Source of the DNA: Ascaphus truei
Lineage: Eukaryota > Chordata > Amphibia > Anura > Ascaphidae
Assembly: GCA_036426205.1 (NCBI GenBank)
Contig: WSYH01000848.1
Coordinates: 1 to 64,000, forward strand
DNA: 64,000 nucleotides
Direction: 5' to 3'
This document shows, one piece after another, positions 12,134 through 24,785 of the stretch (positions are counted from its first letter, which is position 1; each line of letters opens with the position of its first letter). Below the pieces are notes generated by a model. That model had not been told where the DNA came from, ran no database searches, and saw only the letters and a list, made by a program, of their open reading frames with translations. A program made the position numbers and the translations under genes.

Positions 12134-14209
12134 AGTCATGTAACAGACTCTATAGTCTCCCCGCTTGCGCAAAGCTTCGGTACAGGTAGGGAGCCGGTAT
12201 TGCAGTTCAGGACGTGCGACAGGCGCATGGCGAGCTGCCGTTTGCTATTGGGCGATAGTCCTTACTCGCGAGTGTACTTAAAGTGAGTGTCCTTAAACCG
12301 GGGTATGCCTGTAGTAATAAACTGTTCCTGTTTGCAATATACCTCCGGCCCTGGTGTGTGATCTAACTGGGGAGAGAGGTAATCAGTTTCTACCATGGGA
12401 GATCATCTCCATTTCCCTGGAACCTACGGCAGACGGAGGCGCGCACTGCTAAGTATTATGTGGGGTATGGACCCCAGAAGCCTGTTCCTGTGTCCCAAAG
12501 TCATCGTGGAGGACTCAGCCCTCTTGTTACCGCAGGTATGCACCACACACACCCTGTAATGGCCCTATCTGTGATTGAGGGGCAGTGGGGGGGGGGGGGG
12601 GGGAGTGGGGATAGGGGGAAACACTGTTACATGTATTTGCTGTACACTGTACATTGGTGGGTTTTTGTCACTTTTTTACCCACCTTACTTATATCGTTAT
12701 TGTAGAGGTAAAAGTAATTAACTACATTCTTTGAGTAATGATCAGTAGGCGATTAAAGTTCTTTTTGACATTATTTCAAAATCATACCTAATGCGTTTTA
12801 TGTTTTGGTAACTCTGTACTGAGACTAAATAGGCATTAATTAGTTTTTCAATAGAAATATCAAGAAATTCCATTTAGTGAGTTTCTGCCAAAAAATGCAC
12901 TTAATGAGTTTTACCGCTACAACGACGATATAATGTGTGGTTGAAACCCTTAGTCTAAAATATGTGCCGAGTGCACTGCTTGTTGTCCTTTTTATGTGGA
13001 ATCTTTGCCAAGTTTAGTTTTACATAAACTCCTCTAACAATCTGCATGAAATACAAGCCTTTTAAAAAAATTAATTTATTTTAACAAGTTTCTAGATTTA
13101 GCGTAGATGCTGACAAAAAAATATATATATAATTTTTTGAATACCCGTATACCTTCATTGATGTCTCCTCCTTGTTTGGATCTTAACTAATTTGCTGTTC
13201 AGAATTTTGTAGGTTCCTGAAAAAGAAAATGACTTCAGTCTATTACGACCCAAGTTAATTGTGTCACCAGATGGCACCATATAACCCATTCCATTTAATT
13301 TAATAGACTTGCATTATCTTTACAGAGCTACTAACTACATGTCCATTGCATAAAAGTGAAGCCAAAAATAATAAATGAAAATGGGCAAATCTCAACATTT
13401 GGTTGATTTTGGCATAATGCATTTATTTTTGTTTTTGTTCAGTGACCACTAGTGCTGAGAACCAGCCTGAGAAAGGAGGTTTTAAAGCCGCAGTCCTCCC
13501 CCACCCCACCAATTTACGAATCAGTGGGGCAAATGCACCAACGCAGCAGGGTTCCCCTCACTCATTAGCAGTAATAAAGCGGCAGCCATTTTGATTGCAT
13601 CAAGAATTTTAGTGCATTGTATCAGGCAAATGTGGTGCAAGTATGGGGAAAAACATCTGCAGAGTATGTGTCAAAGAGAAAAAATTAGATTTAATCAATA
13701 GGATTTTTGCCCCAGAATTGCACTACTTTTGCCTTGTGTTTATAGTTTATGGGCTCCTCAATTCAGCTGACGAAATAGTGCAAAGAAATACGGTATAAAT
13801 GCGAGAGTTGATGGCTGCTTTAATTTAAAGGGACAGTTTCACTTAGGAAAAAATGATAATGGCAATATTGGGGGCTAAACATCAAGGATATTCTCAGCAA
13901 AAGAAGCTTGTTATAAACATACATTTAAAAATACTTGTTAACAATTAAAACGCATGACATGGGGCCCCAAAGGAGCTCCCCCCACCCCTCCTGTCTATAA
14001 CACATTCCCATAATAATACCTATAATAAATAAACACAAAGGAAGGTCCGCAGGTACAAAGGCTGTGACTTTAATTAAAATACATAACGTAATCTGATAAG
14101 TGCCAACCCTGCCAGGTGTTCAAACAATGGGTTAAAGGCCTGAAATGACAATTGGAATGATCCTGAATTAGGGAGCCCAGTTACAAGAATTTTAGTGCAT
14201 ATGTATCAA
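12134..14209. repeat. 7.8-kb repeat unit, partial copy II' (mosaic)
   Basis: Resumes at about position 4236 of copy I, i.e. it steps back by about 1.5 kb relative to the end of copy II, and runs to about 6272 of copy I at 14140. Then 14141-14209 repeats about 5686-5757 of copy I. The roughly 48 bases missing at about 13598 (TGAAATGACA through CCCAGTTAC) are the ones that reappear at 14141. This shuffled order is hard to explain by a single duplication. Confidence 0.8.
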
Positions 14210-14213
14210 CTCA

Positions 14214-14663
14214 TGCGGAAGAACAAAGGAGTGTGGACCATACCTCTGCCTCTACTAGGGAGGTGGGGAAGAGCTGGACAGTGCGGGTGCCCTTGGCCTG
14301 TAGTGACGTCCAGGGACCATCGTTCAGTGAGAGCTGAGGAGTACTGCATCAGGCAAGAAGCCTGCCGCTGTAACTGTGCTGTAACAGAGTGATAAACTGT
14401 TCCTGTTATATATCTCGTTGGTGCGTGACTACTGGGGGGAGAGGTAATAAGTTCTACAGTGGAAGATCACCTTCAGTTCCTGGAGTCTACGGCAGATGGG
14501 GAGCCAATGCACTGCTAAGAGATATCTGTTGGTATGAAACCAAAGCCTGTTCCTGTGTCCTTATACCATCGGCGGAAGATTCAGCCTCCTGTTGCCAGCA
14601 GGTATATGCACCATAACGTAATGGCCCCTATCTGAGATCGGGTTGGGGGGGGACACCCTTACA
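14214..14663 (+). mobile_element. diverged LTR-1-like fragment
   Basis: Similar in order to the right half of LTR-1 (GTGCCCTTGGCCTGTAGTGA, then an ATAAACTGTTCCTG block, then CCTGTTGCCAGCAGGTAT) but clearly more diverged than the unit copies, and ending in CCCTTACA. This shows LTR-1 is a multi-copy family independent of the 7.8-kb duplication. Confidence 0.55.
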
Positions 14664-16610
14664 CTAGTTATGCAGACACAAACGAGAGGCAAATTAAGAT
14701 TACACAGAGCCAGCAAAGAATAAGCACGAGCCTTTAAAATCACTTAAATAACAGATTCCCACAAACAAGAAGAACAGACAAAAAAAAATGCGGCCTGCGA
14801 GCTGTGGCTAGATACCGGAAACAAAAAAACAATCAAGCTAGAGCAGGGGGCGCACAAACTTTTTTCCCTCGCCCACCGCACTCCCGCGCCCCCCCACCAC
14901 CCAACTTAACCCGCGCTCCCGGCGTAATGACGTAACGTTGCCATAGCAACGTGACGTCACATGACCTCGCAGAGTATTTTGACGCCGCGTTGCCATGGTG
15001 CCGCAGGGGGAGGAAGCCGCCGGAAGCCACGGTAAGTTAGGTTACAGAGGCCCTGCAGCTCCCCGGCACTTAATTTAAGTGCTTCGGGAAGGCGACGGGG
15101 CGGGGCCCTCTGTAAACCCGCCCCCGTCGGCAGTGTCGCGCCCCCCTGGGGTCGGCCCCACAGTTTGCGCACCGCTGAGCTAGAGAAGTCGGCTTCTTTA
15201 AATATGTGAAACATGTTAGGCAGACTATTAGGTAACTTTAGAGGATTTAACAATATAAAACCAATCACTAAACTAAAAGACAAAATCCAGACAAACGAAA
15301 CAAAACCAAGGAAATAGGCAACATCTTTAAGGAATTTTACGAAAACTAACGAAAAAGGGAAAATCGACTCAGTAAGGAGGAAAAAGTTCTTTTATGAATC
15401 TAAAAATCCAAAGTCATGTGAAGCCCAACTAGAGAGCATAGCGCCCCAATACAAAAAAAGAAAGAAATTACAATACTAAACCTTTAACACTTTAAGGGCC
15501 TGGGGTCTATCGGGGGAATACTTAGCCAAAATGCTGAAATAATCTTAGGGGGAGATTGGAATGCAATTCAAGATGTGTATATATGGATGGATCAGTGCTT
15601 TAAGGAAGGAATCCTCTGGTCAAACCCAACCAAAAATATGTCACATGTGAATGATTACATAAACCTGTAGGACACGGAGACCTTCAACCCCCCAGACCTT
15701 TCAACCCCACTCAGACACAATTAAAATCTGGAAACATGTTCCAGAACATTCATGAAGGTACTATGTTCCCACGTCTAGTAATTTGGCCGATATTAGAATC
15801 AACACAACCCAGGAAAAGACCCTCTGAGACCGAATCGTATAGACCCATATCTCTGATTAATCATGATATAAAAATCTTCACCAACAATATTAGCTGACAG
15901 TAGATAAGGTTCTTTCCTTCAACTATCCACCCGGACCAATCAGGCTTCATGAAGGGCAGGTCCGCAGTAAAAAAAAATATAAGAAAAGTAAATCGTCATA
16001 CACTGGATAAAATCCTGCACAATAAAAAACTCGGCCTTGGTTGCAATAGACGCGGAAAAGGCATTCGATAATATATTAGTGGAGCATGTGAATTATGTGC
16101 TAGAAATTCGGGTTAGGGGGAACTTCTGTGCAATAATCAAAGCCCTCCAATAAACCCTCAACCAAAATTATTGCGGCAGGCGACCTATCCGAAGCTTTCA
16201 CAATACACAGAGTCACCAGACAGGGATGCCCATTTCACCATTTCTCTTCAACATGTCCCATTAGACCACTACCTAAGGCAAATGGAGGAGTTGAAGGAAT
16301 TAAAATGGGAAAATTGGAACTCAAAACTGCGATGTTCACAGGTGATATTTTTACTGTTCCTAAAAAAAACAGATAAGTCAATAGAGAGTATACTAAAGGC
16401 AATCTCAGCGTTTGGCTCCTTTGCAGGATTTAAAAATAATGGACTAAACTGAGTATTATTTATATGTTAAAACTGATAAAATAAACACACAACAATAAGA
16501 TTCCCCTAAAGATCATGAAGGCCCACAATTAGGTAATACATACAGATACCCACAAGCTCTGAGAAACCCAAACATTACCACATAAATATATATTGTATAT
16601 GTGTCCAAAG
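14664..16610 (+). pseudogene. decayed L1-like LINE (endonuclease and RT remnants)
   Basis: Read across shifting plus-strand frames, the order matches an L1-type ORF2. A GGDWNAIQD block near 15547 corresponds to the endonuclease. The RT blocks are YRPISLINHDIKIF (about 15838), HPDQSGFMKGR (about 15925), AIDAEKAFDNI (about 16040), TRQGCPF (about 16213) and MFTGDIF in place of the F/YADD catalytic box (about 16331). The catalytic aspartates are thus altered and stops are frequent, so it is long dead. A hAT MITE (14844-15177) interrupts the upstream part. Subclade (L1 versus Tx1) cannot be decided by eye. Confidence 0.65.
14844..15177. mobile_element. hAT-type MITE with perfect 8-bp TSD (first copy)
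   Basis: Ends are CAGGGGGCGCACAAACTT and AGTTTGCGCACCGCTG, imperfect terminal inverted repeats. It is flanked by AGCTAGAG on both sides (14836-14843 and 15178-15185), a perfect 8-bp target-site duplication, characteristic of hAT transposition. The interior is GC-rich and non-coding. A second member is at 28496-28752. Confidence 0.85.
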
Positions 16611-16956
16611 AAGTGCTAGTGGGCGTGGCTAAATAATACAACAAAAACAAACAAAGATGCCAAGCTACTTGTAATATGACAAAAAATAACAGTGCAATAC
16701 CTATAGTTTCTCTTGAAAAAGGGTAATTTAGTTAACCCTTTGGCCAAAGCGTCGTAAGACATGACCATTAGCAGGTCGAACACCTCCCTGACCTTTTTTC
16801 ATTGGGTTTAAACACAGCGGGGGGTCCCTGCATTTGAATGGGACTCCCGCTGTCTGAATCCTACTGGGTTCCAGCTGTCTGAAGAGATGCGCGGTTCAGA
16901 AGATAAGACTGACATCGATCACAAGCGACGCGGGCTTTATTGTTATTTTAATAATA

Positions 16957-17206
16957 CAGTATTGTAGCAAGGGGTCTCCGGAGCTGAACGCCTTTATTTT
17001 AGATCCGGGACCCTCTGCTGCCCGAGTACAGGTCACTGTTAGGGTGCCGGTATCCCAGCGGCCATGTTAAATTCTCCGCGTCAGTGACTGGGGAAATTTA
17101 AATGCATGGAATAACTGCACCCCATACCGGGCTGTATCTCGGGAAGCGGGGGTCCCGGACCTGAAAAAAATGCGGTTCAGCTCGGAGACCCCCTGCTACA
17201 GTACGG
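16957..17206. mobile_element. inverted-repeat (MITE-like) element
   Basis: A 35-bp left arm (16957-16991, containing GGGGTCTCCGGAGCTGAAC) is mirrored by 17172-17206 with a few mismatches. The 180-bp middle has no coding potential. Target-site duplication was not resolved, so the superfamily is unknown. Confidence 0.55.
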
Positions 17207-17286
17207 TTATCAACATAAAATAAAAGCAGCTCATTACTTAGCGGCTAGCGCTAAGTCAAATGAAAGGGTTAAGGCAGCACTACCAG

Positions 17287-17745
17287 TTTATTGGGGACAA
17301 AGGTGGGTGAGTGAAAGGGGTAATTGCATAGGGTGTGTGGTTAGGCCTCTCGGGTGGGCAGTGGGAGGGGCAAACCCCTTCATCACCTTAGCGGTAGTAA
17401 ACCGCTATGGTAATGAAAAGGTTAACCACTTCCCACTGCCCACGCAGAAGCCAACTGGCCCACCTGTGGCAACTACCCCCTTCCTCAATCCATCTACCCC
17501 ACAAATAAACATTACAATACACAACATCAATAAATACATTGCACAACCACCCCTTTCCCCCGCCACACATACAGTACAGTAATGGATAGTAATTAAAGTT
17601 CTACTTCCAACCTTCCAGGAGGAAGGCAATCCTCGTCCTCCTCTTCTTCAGTGGGCACCAACAAAAAATAAACTACTGGCCACTGACCCCTAATCACCTT
17701 AGCAGTATTAACCACTAAGGTAATTAAGGGGTTAATCCCCCCCCC
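17287..17745. repeat. pair of related hairpin-forming repeats
   Basis: Two hairpins about 300 bp apart share the motif CACCTTAGC: one at about 17388-17420 and one at about 17687-17735, each followed by a (G)GGTTAA block. They suggest termini of a small non-autonomous DNA element. The sequence between is CT-rich and non-coding. Confidence 0.4.
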
Positions 17746-17811
17746 CCTCCCGCTACACAACCGAGAGACCTAACCACCCTCCTAAGGGCACCTCCGCCCC
17801 CCTCCTCTACC

Positions 17812-18140
17812 CATTGATTGGTACAGTGACACACCGTTGCCACTATGCCAGTCAATATGCAGCCTGCCTGCAAATCCCCAAAACCAAGCATCACATTTCA
17901 GACATTCAATTTTAAAAACAAAAAATGCCAATAAACCATTGATTGCACAGTGCACACCCAGCCCTGTGGACCTGAGCTACCACATGCTAGTCAATATGCA
18001 ACTGCCAATCTCAAAACAAGACTCAATAAAAACCACATTCACTTTCCATTTAAAAATGCAATAAACCAATTGATTGGCCAGTGCACACATGGTCTGTCAC
18101 TCTGGTCAGTCAATGACGAATCTGCAACAACAACAAAACA
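17812..18140. repeat. short tandem array, about three units of roughly 120 bp
   Basis: ATTGATTG followed by CAGTG(C)ACAC recurs at about 17812, 17938 and 18068, with AGTCAATATGCA-like blocks between. Units are diverged; no protein is supported. Confidence 0.5.
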
Positions 18141-18194
18141 TGAAAATAAAAAAACAAGCACCAAACAAAAGACATTTACATTTGAATAAAAAAA

Positions 18195-18708
18195 TTATGC
18201 CATGCAGATGCCAGAGAATGGGTAGAAGTGCGGCGCAACTGACATGTCTGAAGAAAGGCTCCCGGATGTCTTGTTCAAAAAAACTTTATTACAACACACC
18301 AGGGCTACACCAGCATCTCCCCTCAACGCGTTTCACCCTTACGCAGAGGGCTTCGTCTTGGAGTGGGGGAGAAGGGTGACAGCCTCTTAATACCTAAAAG
18401 CCCGCGAAAGCGGAATTAAAAATTTAACCCCTTGAGTGTTTAATGCCTGTAAGTTAATATCAATGCTATTAAAGTCCTAATGTCTGTGCAACTCACTTTA
18501 AACATATTCTATGCACGGAGAGCATCTTAAATATATAATCACATACACAATAGCAAAATGATAAGACTGTTTGGCTGCACATTCCAGGTATATAAAGAAT
18601 AAAATGCTGTTGTCAACACTGCAAGATAAATATTGCTCAAACTAGATTCACATTAAACCAGGTCATACACTTATAAGTCAGTCATACAGATAGGGCTTCC
18701 TAATGCTT
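18195..18708 (-). repeat. PLE family A pLTR in gene orientation
   Basis: Reverse complement of the pLTR found at 1736, 8373 and 20773. It lies downstream of the PLE-A copy III gene on the same strand as the gene, the expected 3' position. It contains AATAAA-type and hammerhead-like sequence (18319-18362, minus strand), with an AA-for-CU change in the ribozyme core. Confidence 0.65.
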
Positions 18709-18754
18709 TAATTTAAAACATTTATTAACCCATGACTTATAGACCGGTGTGAAT

Positions 18755-18890
18755 GAAGGAAGGCAGGTAAGGGAAAAGAGAAAGGGAAAACAAGAGTGGA
18801 AGGTTGGGAAAAGTGGAGGGGGGGGGAGGAGGGGGAGGGGAAAGGGGGGGGGGAGGGGAAAAGGGTAGGGATAAAGAAGAGACAGTGCGG
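18755..18890 (+). other. polypurine tract
   Basis: About 135 bases almost free of pyrimidines on the plus strand, including long G runs (18818-18828, 18845-18860). It falls in the 3' untranslated part of the minus-strand PLE-A, so the transcript would be polypyrimidine. It could form triplex or G-quadruplex DNA. Confidence 0.6.
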
Positions 18891-18993
18891 AGAATAGATT
18901 AGTTCAGAATAACACACTAGACGTTCTGTTCCCACGAGGACTGTAATATATACATATACGCATTCCCCATATGACACTCTTCATATATATCTC

Positions 18994-20772
18994 TTAGAGA
19001 AAACACCGTAGATCCCAATCCACATTAAGTCCATTGGGTTGTAACATGTTGAGTGTGTGGATCCAGTGCGCCTCCCTTTGATGTAGGAGCTTAGTTCTAT
19101 CACCTCCCCGAGGGGGAGGACTATGTGTTACTATAGGCAAAACTGAAATGTCCACAGAACCAATGGACAATTATAAAGTGGATTGGGACGGATTGTGTAG
19201 TCTAATTCTAATGAGCCTTAAGTGTTCTAGAATGCGGATTTTTAGGCTCTACTAGTAAGCCCCATATGTTTCTTACATCCGCATTGTAGCAGGTATATGA
19301 CATAGTTAGTCTGACATGACATAAGGTTTTTATCTGATATTTCCGTGTTTCCTCTTTATCAGTGAAATGTTTAAATTTCTTCATTTTGGGACAAATCTTA
19401 CAGTGCCCGATTTAATGATCCAATCAATTTTGGAAAAAAAGACAGTTTATTTTGGTTGGTATTAGTTGTTTTCAACAAAACTGGTGACAAGAGATTCCCT
19501 AGCGTAGCTGCTCTACGGAACACTATTTTGGGTCCCACACATGCCATTTTGTTTAATAAAGGATCTAATGAAAGTGTGGCCCCATGTTTGCGTATAATAG
19601 TTTTAATTGAGTTCGCTTGTTCGCTATAATTTGTAATAAAGAATGGCGCTTCTGTGTTCTCGCGCCTTGGTGTCTACTGTGTACTACTGGTGACATATTA
19701 GTAAGGGTATTCCTATCTATATTCAGTGCTGCTGGTATGCCTGGTCAGGTCTGCACCATCGTACCCCCTCGACAGGAACCTCCCTCTCATCTCTTTCGCC
19801 TGTGGATAAAGGCCTCCAATGTGGAGCAGTTTCCGGCGTAATCGCAGGAACTGCCCCTTTGGAATGCCTCCAACCAGAGGGCGTGCGTGACAACTGTTAT
19901 AATGAAGCAATGAATTCCTGGCATTCTCCTTTCTATAATGTCTGATTGAATTTTATACTCCATATCCACCTATAAATTTAAATCTAGAAATAAAATTTGG
20001 TTTTTATTATATGTGTGAGTAAATTTCAAGTTGAGAGTATTGTCTGCCAGGTATTCAAAGAACCTCAAAAGGTCTTCCTCCCCACCACTCCAGATCAAAA
20101 TCAGGTCGTCAATGTAGCGTTTGTAGAAACACCACATGACGCCTGAAGGGATTAGATTCCAAACACGTGGGACATCTCCACCAACCCATGAAAGGTTGGC
20201 GTAGGAGGGGGCGGATGTCCCCATGGCTTGTCCACGTGTTTGGAGATAATACTGCTGGTCAAAGAAAATAATTGTGCGTGAGTGAAAATCTGATACTATC
20301 GAGAATAAAAAACTATGTGTGCTGGCGAAAGAGTGGAATGATGTTGTAAAAGTGCTCAGTGGCTGTAAGGCCGTGCTCGTGATTATAATATTGTATAGGG
20401 AAGCCACATCCAGGGTAACCCAGAGTAGCTAGGGTGCCAAGTGATGGGTGCTAAGAGGGATAAAACGTGCTAGTGTCAATAACATGTGAGGGTAAAGAAA
20501 CGACCAGTGGCTGTAAAAAGTGATCTTGATTGTGATAAGTGTTCACCCAGGGAACCAATAGATGAAATAATGGGTCTACTGGGGGTGCAGTGAGTGTTTG
20601 TTGTATCTTAGGCAGTGTGATGAAAGATGGGAGTGATAGGATCTGGAGTAGTGAGGAAGTCCCGCTCACTAGGCGACGAGAACATGTAAAATAACCTTCG
20701 TCCAAGAGGTCCTGGAACTCTCTAATGAAACGTAGGAGTAGGGTCCCTGTCGAGGGTGTGGTACGCTTTAGG
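18994..20772 (-). pseudogene. Penelope-like element family A, RT plus GIY-YIG endonuclease, copy III (broken)
   Basis: This is the most complete family A copy. Minus-strand reading gives the RT N-terminal part (KAYHTL near 20765, then a degraded PKI block, VASLYN near 20400), the catalytic YIDDLILIWSGGEEDLL near 20100, the spacer, the GIY-YIG endonuclease (about 19215-19330) and a natural C-terminus ending in VDWDLRCFL with a stop at 18994-18996. The N-terminal domain is missing, replaced by an inverted pLTR at 20773. Numerous single-base deletions put neighbouring conserved blocks in different frames. The catalytic YIDD is intact. Not translatable as one protein; no function can be expected from this copy. 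Confidence 0.85.
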
Positions 20773-21650
20773 AAGCCCCTATCTGTATGACTGACTTATA
20801 AGTGTATGACCTGGTTATGTGAATACTAGTGTTGAGCATATTTATATTGCAGTGTTGACAACAGCATTTTATTGCATTTATATACCTGGAATGTGCAGCC
20901 AAACAGTCTTATCATTTTGCTATTGTGTATGTCTGATTATATATTTAAGTGCTCTCCGTGCATAGAATATGTTTAAAGTGAGTTGCACAGACATTAGGAC
21001 TTTAATAGCATTGTATTAACTTACAGGCATAAAGCACTCAAGGGGTTAAATTTTAATTCGCTTGCGGGGCTTTTAGGTATTTAAGAGGCTGTCACCACAT
21101 TCTCCCACCTCCAAGACGAAGCCCTCTGCGTAAGGTGAAAAGCGTTGAGGGGGAAATGCTGGTGTAGCCCTGGTGTGTGTTAATAAAGTTTTTTTGGAAC
21201 AAGACACCGGGAGCCTTTCTTCAGACATGCGCAGTTGCGCCGCACTTCTACCATTCTCTGACCTCATCTCGGCGCGGCACGCAGGAGAGCGAGAGGAGAG
21301 CGGTCTCACAACCCAAGGAGCAGGTGAGGTCATTCTTTCCCCCTGCAACCGGTTGATTTAGTGGCCTGTTCAGCTCCCCCACGCCTACCCCAGTGTCTGT
21401 TTCTCAGACCTGCCTCACACTGAAGCGCTTGACAGACTTTCTGCAATGCAATGCATGCCAACCTAAAAAAAAATTAAATAAACATGAAATAAACGTTTTT
21501 CTTACTTTTGATGTCTTCACCCACCGAATCCTACTCCATCTCCATCAGCAGCAGCAGCAGCAGCAATTCCTGGTCCACGACCCAATGCTCCTAAACAGCC
21601 ACGTCGTCCGTTCCACGGTAGTTCTTTCAATCTTTCTTCATCTGTAAATT
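20773..21650 (+). repeat. PLE family A inverted pLTR, copy III
   Basis: Equivalent to 1736-2600. The hammerhead-like stem at 21109-21150 has additionally lost a base in the 3' stem (AAGGTGAAA) and reads GAAAAGCG where the others have GAAACGCG. Confidence 0.65.
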
Positions 21651-22724
21651 AAAATCCATTTTGGGTTCTTTAGCTTCATCTGTATAAATACAACGTTTAT
21701 GCAAAGCATAATAAAATTAAAAATATAAATTAAACATAGAACTTCCCTCAGTTACCTGCAACAGGGAGAAAAACAAAAAAGATAATATTAGAGAAAAGGA
21801 TACAGATTATTTAAGGAATGGAGCAATATTTATTTCCACATGAGTCCCCTAGGGGTCCAGGGTCCTCAATTTATGGATCCAGAAAGTCTTCCTTTTTATT
21901 AATTCCAACTTCTGTCCCGCCCCTCCAATATTGTAAAACATGTTCAATTGCCATAAATGTCAACTGTCGGGTCCCCCTGATGTCTTTTCGCCCTGTCGCC
22001 GGTAACTGGGGGAAGTCTATGTTTAATATATGTTTATTTTATTATACTTTGTACAAACTTTGTTATACTTGTTAATTCGTCTGCACATTCCTTATCTTTG
22101 TCATATTCATGCTGATACATTATCCATTATTTATGGTATTTGTTATTTAATTACATGTTCAAAATCCTTTAAAGACTTAATGTCAAAAACGAAAAACGAT
22201 TACCCTCTGCTCCTTTCTAAACCTCTTTTTAATAATGACTATATCTATATCTAAATCCATAAACATCTGGAATTTTTATCCTAGATTTCTATAATTAATA
22301 TATTATATATTTCTCTTTGTATACATCACCAGTTATCTGGTTTATTTGCTCCGAATTCTCATTATTGTTCCCTTGGTGATATAGACACAATATTAGTTAC
22401 ATATGTAACAGTACAGTGTACAGCAAATACATGTAACCAAATCACCAGTGAAAGTGCCCACCTTGAATGTAATTCTATATGCTCCAAAGTAGCAGTTCAG
22501 GACGTTTTCGGTCAAAAATCCACATTGAGGGCAGTGGGGGTTTCCGCCCCAAAATACAGTATATAAAGTAGAATTAAATGGACATGAACTAAAAGGTGAC
22601 ACGGTGTGCTCATTTGCATGTCATTTCCCAGAATCCCTTACTGCAGTGGAAGCACTGTATGCTTGTGAAAAGCAGGATTGTAGACCTGTCTGAGATGTAA
22701 ATGTGCTCACAAGTGGTATTTGTA

Positions 22725-23778
22725 TGTAGCAAGGTACCCCCTGGCTACTATTCTACCAATGGGCTGGCAATAAACCCTGGTATTTACAGCTTGCCAGTAG
22801 TTGGTAGGGGTTTTTCCCTTCACCTTTGGTACTGCACTTGAGTGACAGCGAGGGTGGTACATCCTGTTGGAGCTGGGACAACGGGTGCCCGCCTTCAGGT
22901 GTACTTAAGGGCAGGACCGCCCTAAATTTGGAGGTTGTTCCTTCCTACTTGAGGAAGGCAGGTCACACGTCGGGGAGCCTGAGATTGGGGCCTACCCATG
23001 TGCTCTTCCCTCGGGGAGGAGTGAGTGTGATTATACCTTTGCCTCCGCTAGGACGTCTGCGGGTGCCCTTGGCCTGTAGTGACGGTCCAGGGACCATCTC
23101 CAGTGAGAGCTGATCTAAGGAGACTGTATCCCGCAGAAGACTGCTGCGTAGCTGTTGTGTTTCTGCAAAGTTTGTACAGTGCATACCCCCATTAACGTAG
23201 CAATGGGACCAGAGCCTGTATGTAGACGATGTACTAGTGAAGTACCACCTTTTCCACTTATCAGCATGTACGTATGCAAGTCATATACGTGCTAACGAGT
23301 AATGTAACAGACTGATATCTCCCCGCTTGCGCAAGCTTCGTACAGGTAGGGAGCCGGTATTGCAGTCAGGACGTCTGACAGGCCGCATGCGCGAGCTGCC
23401 GTTTGCCATTGGGCGATATGTCCTACTGCGAGCTGTACTAAAGTGAGTGTCCTTAACCGGGGTTATGCCTGTAGTAAAACTGTTCTGTTTGCAATATACC
23501 TCCGGCCGGTGTGTGACTAACTGGGGAGAGAGGTAACAGTTCTACCATGGAGACTCCCATTTCCCTGGAACTACGGCAGACGGAGGCGTCGCACTGCTAA
23601 GTATTATGGGGGGATGGACCCCAGAAGCCTGTTCCTGTGTCCCAAAGTCATCGTGGAGGACTCGCCCTCTTGTTACAGCAGGTATGCACCACACACACCC
23701 TGTAATGGGCCCTATCTGTGATTGAGGGGCAGTGGGGGGGGGGGGGAGGGGTGAGGGATAGGGGGAAACACTGTTACA
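22725..23778 (+). mobile_element. solo LTR-1, copy III
   Basis: TGTAGC to GTTACA, 1054 bp, with TGTA flanks, colinear with copy I at 3662-4720. AATAAA is lost (TAGTAAAACTG). Confidence 0.65.
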
Positions 23779-24783
23779 TGTATTTGCTGTACACTGTACA
23801 TTGGTGGGTTTTTGTCATTTTTACCCACCTTACTTTATCGTTATTGTAGAGGTAAAAGTAATTAACTACATTCTTTGAGTAATGATCAGTAGGCGATTAA
23901 ATGTTCTTTTTGACATTATTTCAAAATCTACCTAATGCGTTTTATGTTTTGGTAACTCTGTACTGAGACTAAATAGGCACTTAATTAGTTTTTCAATAGA
24001 AATATCAAGAAATTCCATTTAGTGAGTTTCTGCCAAAAAATGCACTTAATGAGTTTTACCGCTACAACGACGATATAAGTGTGGTTGAAACCCCTTAGTC
24101 TAAAATTATGTGCCTGAGTGCACTGCTTTGTTCCTTTTTATGTGGAATCTTTGCCAAGTTTAGTTTACATAAACTCCTCTAACAATCTGCATGAAATACA
24201 AGCCTTTTTAAAAAAATTAATTTATTTTAACAAGTTTCTAGATTTAGCGTAGATGCTGACAAAAAATATATATATAATTTTTTGAATACCCGTATACCTT
24301 CATTGAGTCTCCTCCTTGTTGTATCTTAACTAATTTGCTGTTCAGAATTTGTTGAGGTTCCTGAAAAGAAAATGACTTCAGTCTATTACGACCCAAGTAA
24401 TTGTGTCACCAGATGGCACACATAAACCCATTCCATTTAATTTAATAGACTTGCATATCTTTACAGAGCTACTAACTACATGTCCATTGCATAAAAGTGA
24501 AGCCAAAATAATAAATGAAAATGGGCAAATCTCTAAACATTTGGTTGATTTTGGCATAATGCATCTTATTTTGTTTTCTGTTCAGTGACCACTAGTGCTG
24601 AGAACCAGCCTGAGAAAGGAGGTTTTAAAGCCGCAGTCCTCCCCCACCCACCAATTTACGAATCAGTGGGGCAAATGCCACCAATCGCAGCAGGGTTCCC
24701 CTCACTTTAGCAGTATAAAGCGGCAGCCATTTTGTTTCATTGAAATGACAATTGGAATGATCTGAATTAGGGAGCCCAGTTAC

Positions 24784-24785
24784 NN
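24784..24785. other. two ambiguous bases (NN), probable assembly join
   Basis: NN stands directly after GGGAGCCCAGTTAC. In copy I the same place reads straight through (5715-5735); in copies II and II' the same place is a breakpoint (12133) or reappears displaced (14184). Confidence 0.9.

Noticed and set aside
14957..15283. 108-residue minus-strand frame
   Set aside because: Spans the hAT MITE and its target duplication, so it is not an ancestral gene.
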